From: Myxococcales bacterium
GTDB lineage: Bacteria > Myxococcota > Bradymonadia > UBA7976 > UBA1532
Reading direction: 5' to 3'
Assembly: GCA_020430675.1 (NCBI GenBank)
Contig: JAGQJJ010000027.1
Location: 1-14,696 of the forward strand
Length of the DNA stretch: 14,696 bases
The position numbers were made by a program, and so were the translations under genes. Position 1 is the first letter of the stretch. Each line of letters starts with the position of its first letter. Below, piece after piece: positions 5,784 through 12,436 of the stretch. Under the pieces are notes generated by a model, which was not told the origin of the DNA, ran no database searches, and saw only the letters and a list, made by a program, of their open reading frames with translations.

Positions 5784-5812
5784 AATCTAGCGTGGTAACC
5801 ACATGTAGTCAA
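5784..5812 (-). promoter_or_regulatory. Sigma-70-type promoter for the roadblock-like gene
   Basis: On the minus strand, TTGACT (5807-5812, five of six matches) is separated by exactly 17 bp from TAGATT (5784-5789, four of six matches). The predicted start near 5777 gives a leader of about 34 nt to GTG 5743. The 17-bp spacer contains one arm of the inverted repeat at 5797-5829 and a GTGGT-A-ACCAC dyad at 5792-5802, so a bound protein would block RNA polymerase. Confidence 0.6.
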
Positions 5813-5829
5813 CAAGAATACATGTGGTT
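5797..5829. repeat. Perfect 11-bp inverted repeat, operator or terminator stem
   Basis: AACCACATGTA (5797-5807) and TACATGTGGTT (5819-5829) are exact inverse copies separated by 11 bp, with centres 22 bp apart (two helical turns). The distal arm touches the stop codon of the RND pump gene and the proximal arm sits inside the promoter spacer. No T-run follows on the minus strand, which argues against a simple terminator and for a protein-binding site. Confidence 0.65.
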
Positions 5830-8800
5830 CAAATTTCTACTTCGGCTGCCGGCGCAGCCACCGCCGACGGGGCGTCGTCCTCGCGCGGCGGCAGCCCGTA
5901 GAGCGCGCGCAGCCGGCCGATGAGCGAGTCGAACGCCGAGTACATCACCGGCACGATGACCAGCGTCAGGAAGGTCGCAAACGTCAGCCCCGAGATGATG
6001 GTCGTGCCCATGGGGCCCCAGAACTGCGTATTGGCCGAGCCGATGCGGAAGTCGGGCGCCACTTCCGTCAAGAAGCCCACGAAGTCGATGTTGATGCCGA
6101 AGGTGAGGGGAATCAGCCCCAGCACCGTGGTCATGGCGGTGAGAAAGACCGGCCGCAATCGCGTCGCACCGGCCTCGACCACGGCATCGCGTTTGTCGTA
6201 GCCCCTCGATCTGAGCTGTTGGATGTAGTCGATGAGCACGATGTTGTTGTTGACCACGATGCCCGCGAGGCTGATCACGCCGATGAACGTGAACAGGTTG
6301 AACGGCGTGCGGGTGACGAGCAGCCCGAGCAGCACCCCGGTCAGGCTGAGCACCACCGCCACCATGATGATGAACGGGTTCCCCACGCTGTTGAACTGGG
6401 CGATGAGGATCATCAGGATCAGCGACGAGCCGGTGATCAGCGCGGTGGTCAGGAAGCTGAAGCTCTCCTGCTGGTCTTCGCTCTCGCCGGTGTATTTCAT
6501 GGTGTAGCCAGCGGGCAGGTTGGCTTCGAATTCCTTGAGCTCGGCCTGCACCGAGGCCAGCAGGGCCTGCCCGGTCATGCCGCTCTGCACGTTGCCCATC
6601 ACCGTGACCACGCGCTGCAGGTTCTTGCGCGTGATCGAGCCGAGGCCGCTGGCGATGTCGAAGTCGGCGAAGGTCACCACCGGAATCTGGTCGTTTTCGT
6701 GGGCGATCGTCAGGTTGCGCAGGCTGTCGAGGTCGCGACGGTCGCGCTCGGCGAGCCGCACGGTGATGTCATACTCGTCGCCGCCGTCGCGCCAGACGCT
6801 GGCTTTGGTGCCGTTGATCGCGGTGCGGATGGTGCTGGCGATCTGCTGCGTATTGAGGCCAAACCGCGCCGCGCGCTCACGATCGATGCGCACCCGCAGC
6901 TCGGGGCGGCCGGTATTGAGGTTGTCGCGCAAGTCGACGAGCCCGGTGACCTTGCCGGCCTCGACCGCGGCGGCGAGGCGCTCTTTGATCTCGCGGCTGA
7001 TGCGCACGATCTCGGCGAAGCGCGGGCCGGTCACCTCGATGTTGACCGGCGGCCCGGTTGGTGGCCCGGCTTTGTCGCGCTTGAACTCCACGTCGGCGCC
7101 GACGATGCCCTCCATCTTGTGGCGCAACTGTGAGAGCGTGGTGCGGCTGGGCTCCTGCCGGTCTTCGAAGTCGACCATGTTGAGCCGGATCGTCGCCGAC
7201 TCGGGCTGCACGCTGCCGCCACCGAAGATGCCGCCGCCGCCGACGCCCACGTTGACCAGGATGTTGGCGATGCCCGCCGCGCTGACCGGGTGACCGACCA
7301 GCATGGCGTCAAGCCGCTCCTGCGTCGCGACGGCAAGCGCGTTGGTGGCGTCGAGGTGCGTGCCGAGCGGGCCGTCGACCACGATCTGGACCTGGTTGGG
7401 GTCGGTGTCGGGGAAGAAGCCGCTGCCCGTCGGCGACACCGCAAACATGGCGATGATGCCAAACAGGCCGCCGAGCGTGCAGTTGAGCAGCCGGGCGCGG
7501 TTGTCGGTGAGGATGAAGCGGCGCGGTTTGAAGATCAGCTTGATCGGCAGACCGAGCACGCCGCAGGCGACGATGGCCGCCGGCATGGCCAGCAGCTCGA
7601 CGATGGTCGATGCTTCAAGCGGCCGGCCCAGCGCGATGAGGCCGAGCACGCCGAGCATGGTCAAGCCAAAGACCACGCCCCACAGAATGCTGCGTCCGGC
7701 GCCGAGCACGAGGCACTCGAACGTGTGCACCAGGATGCCGAGCAGCCCGATCGCGCCGAGGATGCCGGCGGGCACGAGCAGGATCATCGCCGCGGTCTTG
7801 CCCAGCAGGGCGGCGACGATGCCGCCCATGAAGGCGATGATGAAAGCCGAGCCAAAGGAGAGCAGCGCGATGCAGTTGCGCCAATACGCGCCCTTCGCGG
7901 TGTAGTCACGCTCGAGCATCCATTCCAGGAAGCGGCGGTACAGGCCGATGACGGCCGGCACGCCGATGTTCATGAAATAGCGCCCCAGCGGGCCGAGCAA
8001 GGTGAAGTGCAGCACCATCAACGCGAGGCCGCTGGCGACCAGCACCGCCAGGGTGGTCGGGTTGGCGAGGCCGAGCAGGCCAGCGAGTACCAGGCCCGCG
8101 ATGATCGTCGTCGCGAGCCGTGCGCGCCGCCCATTGCGGGCGTGCGGGGCGCCGCCCGGGCGTGATTCGGCGAAATAACCCGTCAGCACCGGGTTGATGA
8201 CGATGGCCACAAACAGCGAGCTGCTCAGCGTGATGATGAGCGTCAGGGGCATGAAGCCCATGAACTCGCCGATGATGCCCGGCCAGAACAGCATCGGCAC
8301 GAAGGCAGCGACGGTGGTGGCGGTCGATGAGACCACCGCCATGCCCACCTCATTGGTGCCCATGCGCGCCGCGGTGAAGTGGTCGTGCCCTTCTTCGAGG
8401 AAGCGGTAGATGTTCTCGACGATGACGATCGCGTTGTCGACCATCATGCCGAGCGCGATGATCAGGCTGAAAAGAATAATGAAGTTGAGCGTTTGGCCCA
8501 TCGCCATGAAGACGATGAAAGTCACGCCCATCGAGAGTGGGATGGCCACGCCGACCAGCAATGACGTGCGCAGGCCCAGGAAGAACACCAGCACCGCGAC
8601 CACGAAGATCAGGCCGCTGATGATGTTGTTCTCCAGGTCTTTGACCAGGTTCTCGACCTGTTTGCTCTGGTCGCCGGTGATGAGGACGCGCGTGCCTTCG
8701 GGCAACGGGAAGTCGGCGACCACCTTCTTCGCCGCGGCCGCGGTTTCGAGGATGTTTTCGCCCGACCGCTTCTTGACGTTCAGCGTGATGACCTGGGCAT

Positions 8801-9674
8801 AGGTCGTCTGACCGGTGGGCTGGGGCACGCCGTGCGCGTCGTCCTGGTGCAGCACCCGCAGCCGCGAATAGCTCTGGCGCTCCTTGAAGCCGAACCGCAC
8901 GTCGGCCAGGTCACGGATGTAGATCGGCTTGCCCTGCGGGGCTTTGACAACGACGTCTTCAATCTCGCGCGGCTCGGCGAACTGGCCGTTGACGCGGATC
9001 AGATAGTTCTGCGACTCGACGTTGATGCTGCCGCCCGGCAGGTTCGTGTTCTCGTTGCGAATCGCGTTGAGCACATCGGTGAACTTGATGTTGTAGGCCT
9101 GCAGCGCCGACAGCTTCACGTCGACTTGCACCTCGCGCTCAAGGCCGCCGATCAGGTCGACGCCGAGCACGCTGCCGATGGTCTCAAGCTCGTCCTGCAT
9201 CTCCTCGGCGACCTGCTTCAACCGGGCGAGCGGATACTCGGCCGCCAGGTTGATGCTCATGATCGGGAACTCGGAGAGGTCGATCTCGCTGACGATCGGG
9301 TCTTCGGCCTCGCTCGGCATCTTGGGGCGGGCCAGGTCGACCTTGTCGCGCACCTTCTGGGTGGCTTCGTCGATGGCGATGTCGGGCGTGAACTCGATGA
9401 CGATCGTCGACATGCCCTCGGTCGACGTGGAACGGATCTCGTCGATGCCGCTGATGCCCTGCACCTCGCGCTCGATGGGCTCGGTGATCAGGTTCTCCAC
9501 GTCATCGGGGCTGGCCCCCGGATACACCGTGGTCACGATGATGTTGGGGATCTCGATCGACGGGTTCGACTCCTTGGGCAGCGTGACATAGGCGTACACG
9601 CCGCCGACCGCCAGGAGCGCCGCGAGCACCAGCGCGCTGACGCGCAGCTGGATGGCGGTGTCGATGATCTTCAT
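5829..9674 (-). CDS. RND-family efflux transporter (inner-membrane pump) with a large membrane insertion
   Basis: The 1281-residue proton-driven pump of a tripartite export system. TM1 is at about 12-30, followed by the porter-domain signature LPKESNPSIEIPNIIV and YPGASPDDVENLITEPIE (51-68). TM2-TM6 span about 350-500, with TM4 carrying GMMVDNAIVIVENIYR (409-424). FFPDTDPNQVQI (753-764) starts the second porter half, and TM8-TM12 span about 1076-1250, with VNNNIVLIDYI in TM10. D413 aligns with AcrB Asp407; the AcrB Asp408 and Lys940 positions are Asn (N414 and Asn 1142-1144). Typical members have about 1030-1060 residues. The excess lies between TM6 and the canonical TM7: residues about 503-728 contain roughly six extra hydrophobic helices. 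The start ATG overlaps the adaptor's stop by 4 bp. It most resembles hydrophobe/amphiphile exporters; the substrate is unknown, and I see no metal-pump motif. Confidence 0.93.
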   Translation of the reverse strand: MKIIDTAIQLRVSALVLAALLAVGGVYAYVTLPKESNPSIEIPNIIVTTVYPGASPDDVENLITEPIEREVQGISGIDEIRSTSTEGMSTIVIEFTPDIAIDEATQKVRDKVDLARPKMPSEAEDPIVSEIDLSEFPIMSINLAAEYPLARLKQVAEEMQDELETIGSVLGVDLIGGLEREVQVDVKLSALQAYNIKFTDVLNAIRNENTNLPGGSINVESQNYLIRVNGQFAEPREIEDVVVKAPQGKPIYIRDLADVRFGFKERQSYSRLRVLHQDDAHGVPQPTGQTTYAQVITLNVKKRSGENILETAAAAKKVVADFPLPEGTRVLITGDQSKQVENLVKDLENNIISGLIFVVAVLVFFLGLRTSLLVGVAIPLSMGVTFIVFMAMGQTLNFIILFSLIIALGMMVDNAIVIVENIYRFLEEGHDHFTAARMGTNEVGMAVVSSTATTVAAFVPMLFWPGIIGEFMGFMPLTLIITLSSSLFVAIVINPVLTGYFAESRPGGAPHARNGRRARLATTIIAGLVLAGLLGLANPTTLAVLVASGLALMVLHFTLLGPLGRYFMNIGVPAVIGLYRRFLEWMLERDYTAKGAYWRNCIALLSFGSAFIIAFMGGIVAALLGKTAAMILLVPAGILGAIGLLGILVHTFECLVLGAGRSILWGVVFGLTMLGVLGLIALGRPLEASTIVELLAMPAAIVACGVLGLPIKLIFKPRRFILTDNRARLLNCTLGGLFGIIAMFAVSPTGSGFFPDTDPNQVQIVVDGPLGTHLDATNALAVATQERLDAMLVGHPVSAAGIANILVNVGVGGGGIFGGGSVQPESATIRLNMVDFEDRQEPSRTTLSQLRHKMEGIVGADVEFKRDKAGPPTGPPVNIEVTGPRFAEIVRISREIKERLAAAVEAGKVTGLVDLRDNLNTGRPELRVRIDRERAARFGLNTQQIASTIRTAINGTKASVWRDGGDEYDITVRLAERDRRDLDSLRNLTIAHENDQIPVVTFADFDIASGLGSITRKNLQRVVTVMGNVQSGMTGQALLASVQAELKEFEANLPAGYTMKYTGESEDQQESFSFLTTALITGSSLILMILIAQFNSVGNPFIIMVAVVLSLTGVLLGLLVTRTPFNLFTFIGVISLAGIVVNNNIVLIDYIQQLRSRGYDKRDAVVEAGATRLRPVFLTAMTTVLGLIPLTFGINIDFVGFLTEVAPDFRIGSANTQFWGPMGTTIISGLTFATFLTLVIVPVMYSAFDSLIGRLRALYGLPPREDDAPSAVAAPAAEVEI

Positions 9675-10780
9675 CGCGCGCCTTCCGGCACCACCTCGAG
9701 CAGGTCGCCGTTGGTCAGGGTGCCCTGGCCGACGACCACCACCCGCTCACCGGCGGTGAGACCCTCGGTGACCATGATGCGGCCTTCGGAGCGCGCACCC
9801 AGCTTGACCGGGCGACGCACGGCGCGCGGGCCCTTCGGCGTGTCTTCGACCACGTAGACCGCCTCGCCCTCATCGTCGCGCACGATGGCGCCGAGCGGCA
9901 GCACCAGCGCGTCGCGATGCGTGGCCCGCGTCACCTGCACCCGAGCGACCATCTCGGGCTTGAGCTTGCCCTCGGGGTTCGGCAGCTCGACCTCGATGGG
10001 GAAGGTGCGGTTCTGTGGGTCGATGGTGCCGCCGACAAAGACCACCTCGCCCTCGCGCGGGGCCACATCGTAGGCGTTGAACTGAATGCGCACCTTGGCG
10101 CCGCGCACCACGTCGGTCGCGTAGCGCTCGGGCACGCCGGCGACCACCTTGACCCGGTCGCTGTCGAGGATGCGCAGCACCGGCTGGCCGGGGCTGATCT
10201 GCTCGCCGATGTCGACAAACTGCTGCTCGACCCGACCGTTGATGGGCGCGACGACCCGGGTATTGTCGACCTGCGCCTGCGCCTGCTTGCGCATCGCTTC
10301 GGCCTGGCGGAGCTGGGCGTCGGCCTGGTTGGCCTGGGCCTGCAGGCGCTCGAATTCGAGGGCGCTGATGATCTTGGCGTCGTAGAGCGGCTGCTGGCGC
10401 CGCACGGTCTCGCGCGCGAGCTGCAACGAGACGCGGGCTGCGTCGACCCCGGCGCGCGCCTGCGCCAACGCCGCCTCCGGCAACGCGGCGTCGAGCCGCG
10501 CCACCACGTCGCCCTTGCGCACCGTCGCGCCGCGCTCGGCGACGTACTGTACCGTGCCCGCGCTCTGGGCCGAGAGGCGCGCGTCTTCGACCGCGTCGAC
10601 GGCGGCGGTGATCTCGACCTGCTCCACGAAGTCGGTCGGGTTCACCGGGGCCACGTGCACGCGCCGCAACGCCGTGCCCGCGTCTTCGACCGCGGCGGCC
10701 TTGGTCGCGTCGGCGGGGGGCGGCTGGCAGCCGGACGAGCCGAGCGCAAACAACACAGCGCAAGGCAGCAAGCGCCTCAT
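9671..10780 (-). CDS. Periplasmic adaptor (membrane fusion protein) of the RND efflux system
   Basis: A 369-residue HlyD/AcrA-type adaptor. It begins with a signal ending GSSGC (C18), probably a lipoprotein, though the -3 residue is Ser rather than the usual hydrophobic one. A beta-barrel/lipoyl half (RLSAQSAGTVQYVAERGATV at 68-87, then VRKGDVVARLD) leads into a Gln/Ala-rich alpha-hairpin at about 100-175 that contacts the outer-membrane channel. The lipoyl fold closes with VVAPINGRVEQQFVDIGEQI (176-195). The rest is a beta-barrel (GEVVFVGGTIDPQNRTFPIEV) and a membrane-proximal domain with VLPLGAIVRDDEG at 293-305. It links the pump and the channel. Its start overlaps the channel gene by 4 bp and its stop overlaps the pump by 4 bp; GAGGAG about six bases upstream supports the ATG. 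Confidence 0.93.
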   Translation of the reverse strand: MRRLLPCAVLFALGSSGCQPPPADATKAAAVEDAGTALRRVHVAPVNPTDFVEQVEITAAVDAVEDARLSAQSAGTVQYVAERGATVRKGDVVARLDAALPEAALAQARAGVDAARVSLQLARETVRRQQPLYDAKIISALEFERLQAQANQADAQLRQAEAMRKQAQAQVDNTRVVAPINGRVEQQFVDIGEQISPGQPVLRILDSDRVKVVAGVPERYATDVVRGAKVRIQFNAYDVAPREGEVVFVGGTIDPQNRTFPIEVELPNPEGKLKPEMVARVQVTRATHRDALVLPLGAIVRDDEGEAVYVVEDTPKGPRAVRRPVKLGARSEGRIMVTEGLTAGERVVVVGQGTLTNGDLLEVVPEGAR

Positions 10781-12330
10781 GGCGTCTCCTCTTCATCACC
10801 GCGCCGAGCGAGGCGCAGCGCGCGCATCTCGGCCGGCGGCGTGCCGGTGGCCAGTTCGTAATCGATCAACGCGAGCAGGATGTCGTGCACGGCCTGCAGC
10901 CGGTAGAAGCGGCTCTCGTCGAGCTGCTGCGATGCCTCGCGCAGCTCGTGGGGCGCCGAGACGCCCTCGTGCACCCGGGCTTCGGCGTGCGTGTAGTTCA
11001 GCTCGGCGCGCTCGATGTTGCGCGACTGGGTGGCGAGGCGCTCGCGGGCCGTCGCGAGCCGCCGCAGGCTGGCCGAGATCTCACCGCGAACGCCGGCCAT
11101 GGCCTGCTCGTAGCGGGTGTCGAGGCGCCGCATGTCGACGTCGACCTTCTCAATCGCCGCGTCGGTCGCAAAGCCGGCGAACAGGTTCCAGGCGAGGCGC
11201 ACGCCGATGTTCACGTTGGGGCCCCAATAGGCGTCGCTGAAGATCGGCTCGCTCGGATCATCGGGCAGGTTGCCGACCACGCCCGCGTTGAAGAAGGCGG
11301 TGATCGTCGGCAGCTTGTCGGCGGCGGTCAGGCGCCGCTGCACAAAGAGCAGCGACCGCGTGCGGCGCAACTGCTGCAGATCGGCGCGGCGCTGCTCGGC
11401 CAGCTCGACGCTGCGCTCGATGCCGCTCTCTTCGCCTTGCGCTTCGGGCAGGCTGAGCGCCGATTCCAGCGTCACTTGCTGGCTCAGCGGCAACCCGATG
11501 GCCAGCTTCAGCCCATCGACGGCCTCGTCGGCGGTGGCGGCGGCTTGCAACTGCCGCGTCTGCAGGTTGGCCAGCTCGACCTCGGCCGAGAGCTGCTGGA
11601 ACTGCGGCACCACGCCCTGGGCCACGCGCTGCGAGAGCTCTTCGACCGACTGCTTCGTGCGCTCGATGCTCTTGTCGAGCACGTCGACCTGCGCCCGGGC
11701 GAGCAGCGCGCCATAGTAAGCGCGGCTGACCTGCTGGATGACCTCGCGCGTCTTCGCTTCGAGCGCCTCGTTCTGCTGTGTGCGGTAGACCTCGGCCCCG
11801 TCGATCGCGGCAAACGCGCGGCCGCTGTAGAGCACCTGGGTGACCGTCAGCGTGGCGTTGACCGTGTTGGGGATGAAAAACGGGTTGCCGCCGCCGGTGT
11901 TGACCTCGGGCGGAAACTGCGTGATGCCGGCCGCGTCGAGGAAGTCGCCGAACGCCAGCGCCGGCTCGCCGGTCTGACGGCGACGCTCGTTCTCGGCGAA
12001 CCACCCGGTGATGATGCCCTGGGCCGCGAACCCGCTGAACAGGTCGCCCGCGTCCGAGCCCGAGAACGGGTTCGGCGCTTCGAGGGTTCGGGTGTAGCTG
12101 GCCGAGAGGTCGACCCGGGGATAGACCCCGCCCCAGGCCTCGTCGACCTGGCCTTCGGCGGTCGAGATGTCGTGGCGGGCGAGCTGAACCGCGTAGCTGC
12201 GCACCAGGGCCAGCTCGATGGCCTCGCCCAGCGTCATCTGCGCCGGGGCTTCGGCGGCGCCGGCCGACGTCGCGAAGACCGCGATGCACAGGCTGGCCAG
12301 GGCCAGGGAACGCGGCGGTCTCGCGCGCAT
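10777..12330 (-). CDS. TolC-family outer membrane efflux channel
   Basis: A 517-residue outer-membrane factor. Sec signal at residues 1-25 (cleavage near AGA-A). It has the two tandem OEP repeats of the family: MTLGEAIELALVRSYAVQLA, then SYTRTL; a helical hairpin with IQQVSRAYYGALLARAQVDV; and a second half with QRRADLQQLRRTRSLLF and LAWNLFAGF. Residues about 83-159 are a Gly/Asn-rich insertion between the first beta strands (SGSDAGDLFSGFAAQG to NPFFIPNTVNATLTV), longer than in TolC and probably an extended external loop. It forms the exit duct for the adaptor and pump encoded next. ATG 12328-12330 was chosen because GGAGG lies eight bases upstream and a signal peptide follows. The longer frame to 12378 would start inside the promoter's -10. 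It is the first gene of the operon. Confidence 0.92.
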   Translation of the reverse strand: MRARPPRSLALASLCIAVFATSAGAAEAPAQMTLGEAIELALVRSYAVQLARHDISTAEGQVDEAWGGVYPRVDLSASYTRTLEAPNPFSGSDAGDLFSGFAAQGIITGWFAENERRRQTGEPALAFGDFLDAAGITQFPPEVNTGGGNPFFIPNTVNATLTVTQVLYSGRAFAAIDGAEVYRTQQNEALEAKTREVIQQVSRAYYGALLARAQVDVLDKSIERTKQSVEELSQRVAQGVVPQFQQLSAEVELANLQTRQLQAAATADEAVDGLKLAIGLPLSQQVTLESALSLPEAQGEESGIERSVELAEQRRADLQQLRRTRSLLFVQRRLTAADKLPTITAFFNAGVVGNLPDDPSEPIFSDAYWGPNVNIGVRLAWNLFAGFATDAAIEKVDVDMRRLDTRYEQAMAGVRGEISASLRRLATARERLATQSRNIERAELNYTHAEARVHEGVSAPHELREASQQLDESRFYRLQAVHDILLALIDYELATGTPPAEMRALRLARRGDEEETP

Positions 12331-12338
12331 GCAGGCAT

Positions 12339-12343
12339 CCTCC
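12339..12343 (-). promoter_or_regulatory. Shine-Dalgarno GGAGG deciding the channel-gene start
   Basis: GGAGG within GAGGAGGA, eight bases before ATG 12328-12330. It rejects the 16-residue longer reading frame. Confidence 0.8.
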
Positions 12344-12373
12344 TCGACGGCGTCCCGGACCCAGGGGCGCCGC

Positions 12374-12402
12374 ATCATAACGGGGCTCTCACTTGATGCG
12401 AA
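12374..12402 (-). promoter_or_regulatory. Sigma-70-type promoter of the efflux operon
   Basis: TTCGCA (12397-12402) and TATGAT (12374-12379, five of six matches) are separated by exactly 17 bp on the minus strand. The predicted start is near 12367 and the leader is about 37 nt. No obvious operator palindrome overlaps it, so any regulation of the pump is not apparent locally. Confidence 0.55.
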
Positions 12403-12406
12403 GAAT

Positions 12407-12419
12407 CCCGTGCGACGGG
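12407..12419 (-). terminator. Weak terminator-like hairpin after the GltS-like gene
   Basis: CCCGT and ACGGG arms close a three-base loop 17 bases past the stop. On the minus strand ATTCTTC follows, only a poor T-tract. The hairpin abuts the efflux promoter's -35, so termination and initiation would be close together. Confidence 0.3.
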
Positions 12420-12436
12420 GGAGAAGATGCCCGAAA

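Noticed and set aside
5744..5815. Longer start of the roadblock-like protein
   Set aside because: The extra residues come from the promoter/operator array and are not protein-like.
5797..5829. Inverted repeat read as a simple Rho-independent terminator of the efflux operon
   Set aside because: No T-run follows and one arm lies within a good promoter spacer, so I favour an operator, though a dual role is possible.
4994..5923. 309-residue plus-strand frame
   Set aside because: Spans a hairpin, a promoter array and two gene ends on the opposite strand; no coding signature.
8832..9857. 341-residue and neighbouring plus-strand frames over the RND gene
   Set aside because: Shadow frames opposite a conserved transporter; no ribosome site or family pattern.
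12331..12378. Longer start of the channel protein
   Set aside because: It would begin within the -10 of the promoter and place the signal peptide internally.
10885..12396. 503-residue open frame on the plus strand
   Set aside because: Entirely antisense to the TolC-type gene. Composition is skewed to Leu/Gly/Asp/Val/Arg, with no recognisable fold.
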